Below are positions 10,624 through 22,108 of a stretch of 64,000 nucleotides of DNA, in pieces; position 1 is the first letter of the stretch; every line of letters begins with the position of its first letter. The notes below the pieces were generated by a model, which searched no databases, was not told where the DNA came from, and saw only the letters and a list, made by a program, of their open reading frames with translations. Source of the DNA: Coprinellus micaceus (Eukaryota; Basidiomycota; Agaricomycetes; Agaricales; Psathyrellaceae); NCBI GenBank assembly GCA_951394405.1, contig OX596339.1, forward strand, positions 1,302,001 to 1,366,000. The letters run 5' to 3'. Made by a program: the position numbers and the translations under genes.

Positions 10624-12885
10624 TTACTGCCCAGTCCATGTTGAGACCCCTTCCCAAAATCTTCGAAAGTGAGATACATTAATCCACGACACAAACGAAA
10701 AGAAGGTTGGGCCACTCACGCACACCTCTCCAGGAGATCTCGCGTAGTCTCAGAGGGCCGAATGGCCGGCAGGTACTCCTCCGAACGGTTGAAAACCATT
10801 TCGACCCTTTGGCCGCTTCGAGAGGACCATCTCTTCCACTCAGGCAAGATGTTTGACGCTACCTTCAAGTTGGGATTTCCTGCGACGACAAAGTTAAGAA
10901 AACTCTCAGAGAACGCCTGGTCGAACTCGGGGTGTGTCCAGGCAGGGAGTCCGTTCCTGTATGATTGTGTTAGGTTCACGGGCACGGAGGGGGATGCGAG
11001 AGGGAAAGAGTGGAGTGCTGACGAGGGATAGTAGTATGCAACATCGCCTGCATGTCGTGCAGGAGGTACGGCGAAGTGGCCCTTGTAGGCTTCGCCTCTG
11101 ACACCCCGGAGTAGGTTATAGGTAGGGCAGGTGAAGATCGCTAAAGAGCTCATTCAGAACTTGGGGTCCAAGGAGGCGCAACAAGAGTAAGCACCTACAA
11201 TCACTCATGATCAAGCCGATTTGTTCGGCAATAGTGCCAAATCCCTGGTAAAAGTTCGCGCCTTCCGTCGCATGCCTTTCTGGGAGTAGAGGGAAGAGGT
11301 TTGAGATGTATTATTGTACCGTCGACGACCATGAAGGGTCCACAAAACCCATTCCCTCGTGTGTGTTCGTCACTGTCAACAGATTATACTACATAAAAAA
11401 GTCAGAGTTGCGGTCGTATTGAGCAACGCGACTCACAGTATTTAACTTCCCCCGTTTTAGGATCTCGCTCGACCGTTCCTTGATGAACACCCCATCCACA
11501 ACTGGTGCGAAGGTGAAGGTGCCGTAGAAGCCCCTTGTACAAACATCCACATTTACAGCGATGAGCTCTTGGGTACCCAAGCTTCTCAAACAGTCGAGCG
11601 GGTTCCTGGACTTGTTGCATCTATATTAGAAGTTGAGCTTCAATATGCCAGCCCTTGAAACCACGACAGTGCGTACCCAGCTCGAGTTATCGTATAGTTG
11701 AAGATATTCTCTGGAACGGGACCGTCAAAGGGATATTGCGAAGGGAGAAAGGATGAGCTTGTGATGGCGCTCCTGAACAGGGATGGTGCGGTATGACCGC
11801 CGTTCGCAATGAGATGCTGAATCACAGATCCGGCGCCTAAATAAATGTCCAAGGTCATTAGGCGCTCTCAACCCCCATTTCGTTTACCCACCAGCAGACT
11901 GGCCCCAGATAGTGACCTTCGAGGGATCCCCGCCAAATTTGTGGATCTGCGGGAACCACTCATGAGCGTGTGCTCAATTAGCGCTGAAAAGGCTTACATG
12001 ACGTTGAACCCATTGAAGCGCAAAGTCCTGGTCCCCTACCAGAGACAGTTGAGCCCGCGGCTTCTACGAGGGAAGGAAGGACATAACGCACGCAGACCGG
12101 CATTCAGAACGCCGTGTCTCTTAACCTCTGCACCTGCCAGAAATCCGAAAACACCAGTTCGGTACTGCATTTGAACCACGACGACTCCGCCATGGGCAGC
12201 AGTAATCAAGTCGTTTCCGTCATTCCCTATCCCACCTCCAATGTAGCCACCACTGGTATTTTTCGATCGACTTTATTATTGGCGGGGATTTCGAGGGTAG
12301 GACGCACCCATGGATCCATACCACGACAGGCAGTTTCTGTTCCCCTAGCCGAGTCGCGTCTGGGACGAACACGCTGAAGATGGGCGTTACGCCAGCCATC
12401 CGAAGGAGGGAACAGACTTATGGCTCACTTCAGAAAGAGGCAGTCCTCTGAGTACACGGCCTGGCGCTTGTTCGGATAGGAGTGGCGAATCAGGACTGTT
12501 GAGCCCTGTCGCGTTTTGAAAGGATTTGCGGGTTGAACTCCCATGGCACCGCGAGGGCAATTTGGGGGCAAGGTGTCTGCAATTTGGACTCCGGGGATGT
12601 GTTCGGGGTGCTGTGATTCTTTCCATCGTAGGACACCTTGATAAGCAATGAAGTGAGTTTCGTTGTCGCATTCAATATGAACGACGGACCAGTTGGGGCT
12701 TCAGCGTATCGCACCCCCAGGAATTCCGTGTTCCTGGTCTTTGGGTTGACTATTCCTTGGTACTTTGCGTACCCAAGGTCGACTGTGCGCGGTGGGACAT
12801 CGACGTTTGGCTCCACAGCTCCCCGAGAGGCCGCCGCTACAACGAGGGCAAGATGGTAAAGAACCCTGGTCAAGTTGAGAGACAT
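10624..12885 (-). CDS. Type-B carboxylesterase/lipase, complete but carrying one in-frame TAA
   Basis: Eleven exons fit in phase on the minus strand: 12885-12690, 12636-12429, 12373-12308, 12252-12092, 12035-11998, 11946-11892, 11836-11677, 11620-11437, 11388-11199, 11140-10720, 10660-10624 (572 codons). The N-terminus MSLNLTRVLYHLALVVAAAS looks like a secretion signal. Family marks follow in order: FLGVRYAEAPTG, SEDCLFLNVFVPD, VVWIHGGGY (oxyanion hole), DQDFALQWVQRHIHKFGGDP, the nucleophile elbow GQSAGAGS (Gln where most have Glu), TNTHEG (acidic residue) and ARHAGDVAYYYP (catalytic His). Exon 9 contains a TAA at 11313-11311, just before YISNLFPLLPE, a stretch that looks conserved. Skipping it as a 40-nt GT-AG intron would break the frame. 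So this is either a very recent pseudogene, a readthrough case or a sequence error. Secreted esterases of this type hydrolyse short-chain esters; the substrate is unknown. Confidence 0.8.
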
Positions 12886-15800
12886 TCTTCAAGGCTGATC
12901 TGCGAAAGAAAGCAAACAAGGGAATTAAACACCCACTCCAGCAGCGAAGGGCATCTCGATGCTTACCTCTGGTTCTGTTCAACGACCAATGACTTGCTGC
13001 CTCCCTCAGGCACCTGTTTCCCCACGTCTTTCCGATGTGGGACAGGCGGAGAAATTGATAGGTACAATTAGTTGGCGACGAGCCGCCTTCGCCGACATTC
13101 TAGCGTCTATCTGGAAGTGCGCATTAGAAGGCCAACCAGACGACCGTATGCACGCCTATGCACGCCACATGACTGTTCAGAGGGAGAGATTCATGGCGCC
13201 CGTGCACCTTCCCGGCATACAGCACTTCACAAACGAATCTGTGCTGGGGCCGTTCCCGAACCAGCGAAGCCGCCTGAGGCGGCAAGGCAAGTATCCGAGA
13301 GAGGTTTAAGGTGGTACCAGAGGAGAGGCCCGGCGACAAATCCCCTTGTAACGGCCCATCTTTACGTATGTGGGACGGGGCTAACACCAACCCTTGCTTG
13401 ATACCTCTTGCCATATGCCGGAAAGCTCCCCGCCCTTCTTCTATGAAGACTGCAGGATCGTCACACCTTGCTTCACGGCGTATTGTCGCTGGCTGGCCCT
13501 CGGGAATTAGAACCAGAGACCCGCCTTCTCCTAGCTTGGTTTCGCTTGGGGCCGCGACCAGGGTGTCGTCTCACAGAACCTTGGGATCTGGAAGGTCGAG
13601 AAGTTGAAGAATATTACAAGACTTGGGAAGACAACGTCGAAGTTGAACTCCCCCCTTGTCACCTGGGGAAAGGGGACACAAGGCGATAGAGATGTTTGAC
13701 CCCGCATTATGGGGGGTCGACCCGTGGTGGTGGTCCAGTGGAAAGAATGGTTTTGATGGCGACGCTGCGAGCGGCGCGGCCTAGTCACCATCATCGCGTC
13801 TTGTCCTCGTTCAACATCGAACCGAGCGCCGCCTTACACCCGTTTGCCATGGTTCCAATCCCCATTGACTTCGAAGTGGCGCCAGAGGGGTGCTGCCTAT
13901 GGGTCCATGAACGGGTCATAATGAACACTCCCTTTTGAGGCGAACTCGAAGGCGACGCGTTGAACGCGTCCAGTCAATTCAGCTGGATGCCAATATCATC
14001 CCCCTTGGAGCATTTTAGCAACAGATGGAAGGTACGGGGTCCTGAAAATCGCGAGGGACCGAGAAAGAGGAACAAACGCAGGCACCCTCCTTCCGACCTG
14101 TGCGGTGGATTAACACCCATGCGGCCTACCTGGATCCCCTTGCCACATTGTGTTGACTTACACACAGCTCCACAGGCTACGCTTCCATTCACTATATCAA
14201 GACCCCATGCCGAAACGGTGCCCGTTGGCCAGGGATTTTGGTATCAGAATCGATTGATTGCTTTGACATGGCAGTCTCGCTCTTCCACTCGCAGACTCGA
14301 ATTCGCCGATCCAAGACGAGACACAGACTCACAAGAGTTGGGTCGAATCAAGCGGGATCGTGTATACCTCCAGGGGCATACTTACCTTTGCGATGAGTTC
14401 ATTCATCTTCATCTCCAGACTCCTAATCCAATTCATTTCATCGTGGACCTGACCCTACCGAATCGCATAATAGATCTTGTTCTCAGGGCCAGACATGAGA
14501 GAAAACGGGCATATTCAAAGCCTCGCGGGACCGAACTATGCGTGACGGCACAACACTCGATGGCATGCCCGTCTACCAACGTCGGTCCAGCAGGACTCTA
14601 TTGTTCCTCCCGCGAACCAACTCCCAGAGATGGACACAAGGCGGATTGTATTGCACCTGCCTGGATCATCGTCGCCCTTTCCGGTGTCACGCAGAGCATA
14701 CTCGGTTTTGCGTCTTGCAACACCGTCAATTCAGTTTTCCACAAGGACCACCAACGGGATGTGGCTGAACGCTAAGTGGCGGCCCTAAACACCGCCATGG
14801 TCCGTTCCAGGAACGTATCGACTTCTTCCCCGACAGGTACACCCTTACGACCATCTCCGACGACCGACGACTCTCTACTCCTGTCTGTCAGTACGAAATG
14901 GACACACACGAGGAACTGTACCATGGCCCAAATCAGTCGTGGAACTCATGGCTGGCCAACGAATCCATTCAATTCAAGAATCATTCCGTTACCCGTCACT
15001 GATCTTCTCGTACCTTGCCTCGACCCGACATACTGCTATCAATGGGCCTCCCCAATGTCCCCCGTTACTGCAGGAGTCGACCCAGATCTGCCGACAAAAT
15101 CGCGCCATTGGAGACGTCGTCGGCCCTGATTGCGCAAACGCCATTTCTATCGCTCCAGCCAGACTCATCGTGGCGAACGTAAGTAAGTTGCCGTATCGTT
15201 GTCATTTCTACAACGCCCACACGGTGGCTCTTCCAACACTTGCACTCAACAGGTGATCCTAGATCATGTATTCGATATCAACGACCACCAACCCGACATC
15301 ACCATCCACCCAGCACGGGCGTCCTTTCCCTAGAAACAGGGCGTCCATAGGGGCAGGGAGGCCCACACCATCGAATCGCATGCCTGTGTACTTGGAGACC
15401 GTAATCGCGCAACGTGGTTTTACAAACATGGGTCCGGGATGTTGCCGAAGTCCCCAATTGTCCTTTCCCACTTACATTCAGTCGGACCTGGTATTAAGGT
15501 ACGGTAACGGCACGCGCGCTTGGATCTTCCGAAATCATGCTCAACAACGTCCGAGCGACTGAAATGAAAGGGTGGATTGTAAGTACGAGTGTACCAAAGG
15601 TCGCTACTCGGTGTGTTTCCGAATCGCAGAGAGATAACGCTATCCGAAGCGCTTTTTGTGTGGTAATTGGCTCGTCGATCTGTTGATCATCATCCCTAGA
15701 ACTCTGGTCTCTCGACAAAAGAATAGGGTTGCGGAGTGCGACGCTGCAGTTGCCATGACCGTTCGGAAACCCCTGACAGAACAAAGGATCGGTAAAACAA

Positions 15801-16720
15801 GGCGCTGTTCGACATTATGAAGGAACTCGAGAACCCGATATCTGGACCCACAAGAGTTGGAAGAAGCGTCACACGCGGGACGGGCGAATTCAAGGGTCAC
15901 ATCTACCTGAGTAGCTTATCATGATCATACCATTACCACTGTGGACACTGATGCACCAGGAACAAATGTGCACCCCAGAACTGCAAGCGCTTACCTCAAG
16001 GCCTGAGGAAGCTCAAGCAAGGATCTATCATAGGACTCTTCTCGATTCGGATTTTCCGCTTAGCGCCGGAAGGGACTTGGGTTCGGGGGTGCTTGGTAAG
16101 TCTGTAATCCCCAAGTCTCGCCTGCCAATTGATGAGTAGAGTCAGTACAGCTTGAATGGAAGGCAAGCGGATATAGAAACCTTGTTCCAGTGCCCTTCCC
16201 TTCGAACTTCCTTATCCACGAGCTGTGCCCCTTTCCACTGGTGCAACATGCACCGTGACAGAAGCTTCCTGTGCGAGTCAGAAGTGGATCCTCCACAGGG
16301 CACGGGCGCCAAGCGCCGCGGAGTTCAAAAATCTAATTACCAGATCCAGGGCGCTAAGCAGCTGTGTCCACCGCGCGGGCGCCACCATGCCTCAAGTTAG
16401 ACGCTGTGGATACAGCAAGCCAGAAATAGGCGCCTCATGGTTCAGAGCTCTCTGTCCTCATGGGAGGAGTGGCAATCGATGCCGTATCGTGCCCAGCCAT
16501 TGATTGACTCGGCGATTTGCGATTCGTGAAGGCGCAGAGTAAGAGCAATACAATGCTCTATATCGAGCTCCACTTTGACTGGGTAGCCACGGTGTACGGT
16601 CTGTGCCCTAATATGAGGTCGTATTTCGGTTTACTGACGTTGATTAGAGGGATAACTCTTCTGCGATTCAATCACTTCGCGTGTCAATCGGAGTAGTGAC
16701 TGCTTGAACTCACTGCGCTT
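12886..16720. other. Gene-poor block, no supported gene
   Basis: No gene with consistent splice structure or a recognisable domain was found on either strand. A 263-codon stretch from ATG 13987 to 14775 (plus) is unusually long for chance but has no known motif, mixed composition and no flanking exons that join. Several other open frames of 80-120 codons are similarly anonymous. The block is probably decayed coding or element DNA. Confidence 0.4.
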
Positions 16721-17265
16721 TGGAAGTTTCGGAACATATCACACCATTGGATGACTCTAGGGAGACCCTCCTTCCAAAGAGATGAAATCCCCTTCTGTCT
16801 CTGGTCCAATGACGAGTGGGGCAGACGGCCACGTTCCAGGGTATCTGTTCAAGAAGTAACCTCCTATCGAAGAAAACCAACACAGTGGAAGCAATGCATA
16901 TCTCGCGGCGTGACACCTCACTCGGGCTCGCAAACGGAGCAAAAAAGCTCGACTCACACATTCCTACGTCTTCGTCAAGCCTGCGTTTCGCCAAATCTAT
17001 CATATCAAAATAAAATGACATTCCTGCGCAGATGCACCCCTCAAGAAATCCCCGAACAATAGATTTATCCTGCTCTTCCCTTCCTTCCCTCACCCTGGCG
17101 TACGATCTGAGTGGCGAAACTCCAAAACTAGAAATAGCGCCCGAGATTAAGCCCCTGGTGACGCCCACCATGAACGATGCTATCCACTTTCGTCGTGGAG
17201 GCGCCCAACAACGCGTGCCAAATGCGGGGGCATGGCAGTCCAAGCGTCTTTGATTGTAGATTACG
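16721..17265 (-). repeat. Dispersed repeat, copy 2 (~545 bp), inverted relative to copy 1
   Basis: The reverse complement matches 4895-5420 along its length, with indels. This copy keeps a longer open frame on the minus strand (about 177 codons from ~17243, DCHAPAFGTRCWAPPRR...). The equivalent frame is broken in copy 1. The frame shows no recognised domain, so it may be a relic of the element's own protein or chance. No TIR or TSD was found. Confidence 0.8.
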
Positions 17266-19840
17266 TAATATTCAGATTAAAATATTTTTGCTTGGAGTGG
17301 TATCCGGGGTCCACCCTAGGACTGTACGCCGATCACAGAGGCGACCTCGCGGTTGTTTGCCCTTAAGCGCCTGGAGAGACAGGCGCCGGAACCCTCGTTT
17401 TTATTGGAGAGGGCTACTGTGCAGATAAGCTTTCTCCTCACGCTCGCTCCTGCCTCTCTTGGATACGCCGTTCCCTCCATGAGTTTTCTGTCGACCGCCG
17501 CATGAGTGCATGCCATATATTCAAAGCTCGCATTTTCCGACTGCACGGAAAACGCTGTAGCCACCCTCGTTGGCTTGTTCTCCGAGTCGCGGACATGTCC
17601 AGACTTGAAAATTATAAGGCGAGGGTCCACTATTCTGTTTCTCTCTCCTTTCAGCTCTTCTTAGATCACCCTGCATCTTCGACGGTGATGCAATCCGCAT
17701 TCCACCGCGACACTCGACTTCTCACCGGGAAAGCGTGGGTGGGCCCTTGAGGGCCACCGCGAGTGGGATCCATCAACCAGTCTATGGGGTGAAAGGTAGC
17801 GAGGGTCAGCGGAGGAAAAGGCAGCATCTCCCGGAGCGCAGTGTCTTCCATGGATTCAAACCCGTGGAAGGAAGGAGGCCCCGACCGATTGGAGAAGTTC
17901 CACAAGGATACTTTCCGGCAAACTTGCCATTCACCGGAAGCGCAATGACAGTGGTCGTGTGTCGCTCCTGCCTTACGGGCCTCACACTCCAATTGGGATT
18001 CTTTTTGTACCCACAAACAGCTACCTGTTATGTAAGTTCGATTCGGACCTCCTCCTCCTTTCCCCTTTCATTATCTCGACATCGCCCGCCCATTCCCCCT
18101 CTCTGCGACGCTGAAGGCGTTGGGCGCTAGGTCTTAAGGTAATGGGCGAGCGGCTCGTCGATCCACTAGCACTCGACCTCGACTGGGCATATCCACTAAT
18201 GCTGCCTATCACCCGTGCATACGTCTAAACTCTTAATCTGACAGACAGACTGCTCGAACGTGCTAACGAGGCACCACCAGGAAACGGTTGATAGAGTCAT
18301 GGTCCATGGACACTTTCGATCATCACGGTGACTGGGTAGCCTCCTGCAGGTAAATAGGTCAAATGAAAGAGCGCCCAGTGATTTGGGGCCGAGGTCTACA
18401 TACATTAGCGCCCAAAAAGTGCATATTGGGGAAAATGGCCGCGTAAGTTATGCGAACAGGCGGGGACCCTGAAAATAATATGCCTGATCCGATACGTGAA
18501 GTATATGCACACATAACCGACCTGGCGTCTTGCTCTCTTTCCGACACATTGGCAGGCTCACTAGGTGGGGAGAGAAAGTGCGAGCAGTGCCAGTGGAGGG
18601 GTCAAATTCACCCTCAGCCATAGCAGGACGTTTGAAGTCACGCCCAATGAATCACTCCAAGCGGTTTGACCAGGGATATCCTGGCGTTAAACGTGGTGGG
18701 CGCTGATCTCCCTAAAATAGGGGGTAAAGACGAAGCTCCTCAGTCCCGTTTATTCTCCGCACCATCGATAACCGTTGAGGAGCAACTCCAAGGACCTACC
18801 GAGACTTCTCCACCTCGACGCCACATACTACGTGTTTTGGGCAAGGTGGGGAAGAGAGGCGTAGAGAAACGTGGGGCGCGCTCAGAAGACGTTGCGCCTA
18901 TCTGGGAAGTGCCCACTGGCATGTACGGCTGATGGCTGGACCGAAGGCTCACCATGGCCCTTTAGCGGTGGGCGCTTGTTCCCAGTCTCAAGGACGCTTC
19001 CGTTTCGTCGCTGTGTAGAGGCATGGGGGGCGGTAAAAATGACAGCATTCGCACCCTCCTTCCCACCGAATGCATACCAAGAGCCAATCGGAAATATTAA
19101 CCCACGGATATGCCTTGAGGTACCAGTAGGTAGGCTCACGTCCGATGCGGCAAAGGTATCACGTATTGCTAAACTGGCCTGAGTGATCAACATAGCTACA
19201 CGCCCTCCTGTATAGAGCGAGCACTTCCACCATGTAGAGTACTCACTTTCTAGATTTGTGCTCGTCCTGCGAGTGGCTTATATGAAAAAGGCCTGACACC
19301 CAACTGAAACCGAAGCACGAACAGGCGTCGAGGATGTCCATCCGGATACTAGAACTAGACGTCTGCGTAGGCAGAAGGAACTAGAGGCTTCTGACCCACA
19401 CACCGGCTCAGGAAACCCATTCAATAACACGGGTGACGGGAGGGGAATGGGACGACATGAGCTTGCCATGCACCTCTCCGATCGATACCATTGCCCTGGC
19501 TCGCTCTACCAAGGTCGAATATCGGTCGGTAAGACACAGGCTATGTGGATAGAGCATATACAATATGTGCGCATTGTCGTGTATATACGTGCGGCGGATT
19601 GAAGGCACGAAGAGGGGATCATCCTATGAAGTTCAGGGAAGATTCGCTGTGAGATGGGGGACAAGAGCCGGCGCAGGGCACACGTCAGCTGGTCTTCTGT
19701 GCTATCAGACTTGAGGAAACACATAAACATCCGAAATGACTGGCTGCAACCTGCCTCTTCACAAAAGGGAAGGCCCCTCAGATCGACCCAAAAACTCACC
19801 CAAGTATGAAACATTAACACATCATCCCTCAAATGACCAT
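17266..19840. other. Gene-poor block with scattered relics
   Basis: No gene is supported. AGCGCCC words occur at ~18123, ~18369, ~18407, ~18694 and ~18966. The site at ~18407 lies in a longer context (TTAGCGCCCAAAAAGTG) that recurs at ~19970 and, inverted, at ~30945. Minus-strand frames between 18880 and 19870 contain hydrophobic patches that could be the distal, more decayed part of the membrane-protein relic described next. Confidence 0.35.
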
Positions 19841-19869
19841 CCATCGAACAACCCCCCCACGCAGCGTAG

Positions 19870-21120
19870 AACACACTCCGAGTCTAACTGACGAATTCGT
19901 GCCATCATCCTGCGGGAGGGCATATGGAAGTGCCCCCACAATGCTGGCTGGCGAAGAGGACGAGGATTTAGCGCCCAAAATGTGTAGATGGTGGCCTGTG
20001 GACAGGATGGGTGGGTAGGGAGGTCAAACGATACCACTCGCGCCAAGCCACCTTTAAGGGTGTGCCCAACTATCGGCGCTACCGAATTGAAGGAAATGTG
20101 AAGAGTCCGTAAAATTACTCGATCATACAGAGCGTTGCGCAGTCCAGTGATCCCATCTTTTGACAACTCTCCAGAAGAAATCGCATACCCCTTCTAACTT
20201 CGACTTGAAACGGGGAATACCAGCCGGGAAGCGTTCATAGAAGGTCTCACCTGGACGTCCAAATTAGCCAAAGTATCCATGCCACTGGTGCGTCGGTGCC
20301 TTCACATCTAAACCCACCGAGGCGGCGCTAAGTAGCTTGTGCATGCGACTATCGCTCCCCCGTGATGAAGGCCAGGAGAAAGCCGAGGGCGATCGGTGAG
20401 AAGTACAGGAGGCAAGAGAAAACGACGGGAACATACTCCCCGAAACCCAAAACCTCCCCACCAGCAATGAAAGAGCCACACTCCAGGGACGGCAGCCGAG
20501 ATAAGCTACGCTACATTACACCGTCATTTCACGCTCCAACACGAGTCCCCTGAACGTTCCTTCTTCCACGGTCGCAGGGTATACATCTGGTCACCCACAC
20601 CCCTTCCAGCGCGTAGAATATTCACAACCTGATTTGTACTGCCCAGGAAAGTGGAATGATCGGAGGAGCGCCCATGCGGACGGAACCCGTAAAATAAGCG
20701 CCCAATATGCGCGAATGGGACTCCCTTTTTAACAAGGGACATAGGATGCATCCTGAACGCGTGGGTAGTTGGAAAAGAACTACGAGGCGCATGGACGGAG
20801 CAAGGCCTTGCCTTCGGGTGATATGTGTGGTGGTGCGGGATTGTATCGGCGATTGAAGGGAGAGCAGGGAAATGAACCTTCCCGGGGTGCAGTGCAACCT
20901 CCGCCGTTCCATACCTCTGGGCAGATAACTTAGACGGGGAGAAATATTTCCACACAAGGTTCGCTATATCGTATAGTGGGTGGCGAGAGTTGCTCCAAAA
21001 GCCACAGTTACCTCCTCGCTGCTTACGTATATATCCACTATCACAGCACAATGCCACAAGGAAGCTTATCGCTGAAGTGAAGATCGACAGCACGGCGGAG
21101 AACAAGACCCGGCCCTTCAT
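19870..21120 (-). pseudogene. Relic of a multi-spanning membrane-protein gene
   Basis: On the minus strand an ATG at 21120 starts a hydrophobic segment MKGRVLFSAVLSIFTSAISF, followed by a possible GTAAGC donor. Further hydrophobic pieces follow in order but in different frames with stops between: YVPVVFSCLLYFSPIALGFL (~20430), VAWILWLIWTSR (~20280), RRGMRFLLES...GSLDCATLCMIE (~20180-20100) and SVAPIVGHTLKGGLARVV (~20060). The order and spacing recall the common Agaricomycete family of uncharacterised seven-helix proteins, where a helix is followed by an AW...HRR-like basic loop and an LLVESG-like helix start. That family recall is from memory and the match is weak. No intact reading frame can be built. 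Confidence 0.35.
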
Positions 21121-22108
21121 GCCTACTTGATTACGACGGTCCGAATACCGCACCTCGTAGACGTCGGCCAAATGATCGAGCGCCCATTTACACTAGAACA
21201 AGCGCCCATACCGCTCAGATGGTCCGCCGCCATGCGCCTCACGCGTTCAATCGAGCACCTGGAATGGACCGCCTGGCCGGGGCGAGAACGCATCGAGCCT
21301 AGTACTAGTAAGCTTGCAATAAGGCAGTCTTAAATCTCCAGGCTCGAACATCCGTACGGCCATGGGGGAAAGCGCCCTGTTGGCGCCGACTCCGCTGAGA
21401 GTGAGAAAGGATTCGCGGCCCAGCGTTTGCCTCGAGGTTGGGTGCTGCGGCCTGCGGAGGAACAGCGGATAGGGTGGGAATTGCGCCAAACCGTCGACGG
21501 GCGTCTATTCCCTGGGTCTGGGCTCCAGGGGTGTGTTTAAGGAATACCGGAGATCGAGGGCTAAAATTCCCATAATCAAAGCCGCTAGAATGCGAGTGAG
21601 AATCCTGGGGTAAGTTTGAAAGATAGTGGGGATCGATGAATCGATGACTGAAGCTTGAAGTTCCCATAATTAAATGCCACCAGACTAGATATAACCAACG
21701 TAGAGCCCACAAGAGAAAAAAATATTTGTCAAGTACTTTTGAGAGAGAGAGAGAGATCCACTGAACGCCAAACGGGGAATCGAAGAACCTTTGAGGAAGC
21801 GAGAGTGAGGGGGATCCACCGAACGCCGGAACGGGGGAAACTGGGAAACTCAAGAAAAGACTGGTAAATGAACGTAAGGGTAGTTGAAAGAAAGGTGAAT
21901 TCAACCAGGACTCGAAGACGAATATAGAAGGATTAAATAGCTAGCTAGAACGAAAGAATGGGTGAGACGCACGAAGAGAGGAAAGGAAAAGAATGCAATA
22001 AAAAGTGTACTAGGGTAAAGTTCAAACAAAGGTATTCTCATACTCGTACAAAGCACCGCAAGGCACCACCCGTGGCACCCCATACGCCAACACATTCCTT
22101 TTCTCCGC
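21121..22108. other. Non-coding stretch downstream of the PH-domain gene, with short direct repeats
   Basis: No gene. Two pairs of imperfect direct repeats are visible: ATTCCCATAAT(C/T)AAA at ~21567 and, as TTCCCATAATTAAA, at ~21661; and GATCCAC(T/C)GAACGCC followed by AACGGGG(A) at ~21755 and ~21813. A (GA)n run lies at ~21741-21756. AGCGCCC words occur at ~21182 and ~21200. A 199-codon minus frame (21904-21305) is Ser/Phe/Leu-rich and is probably the PH gene's 3' UTR. Confidence 0.4.

Noticed and set aside
14900..15140. Possible multicopper oxidase relic on the minus strand (GGPLI-like and DGTV-like pieces)
   Set aside because: The matches are too short, no His-rich copper motifs (HWHG, HCH) follow, and frames break repeatedly.
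16710..17243. 177-codon minus-strand frame as a gene
   Set aside because: It lies wholly inside a dispersed repeat whose other copy has the frame broken; no known domain.
21305..21904. 199-codon minus-strand open frame after the PH gene
   Set aside because: Composition is biased (Ser/Phe/Leu), it contains direct repeats and it begins downstream of the PH stop; more likely 3' UTR.
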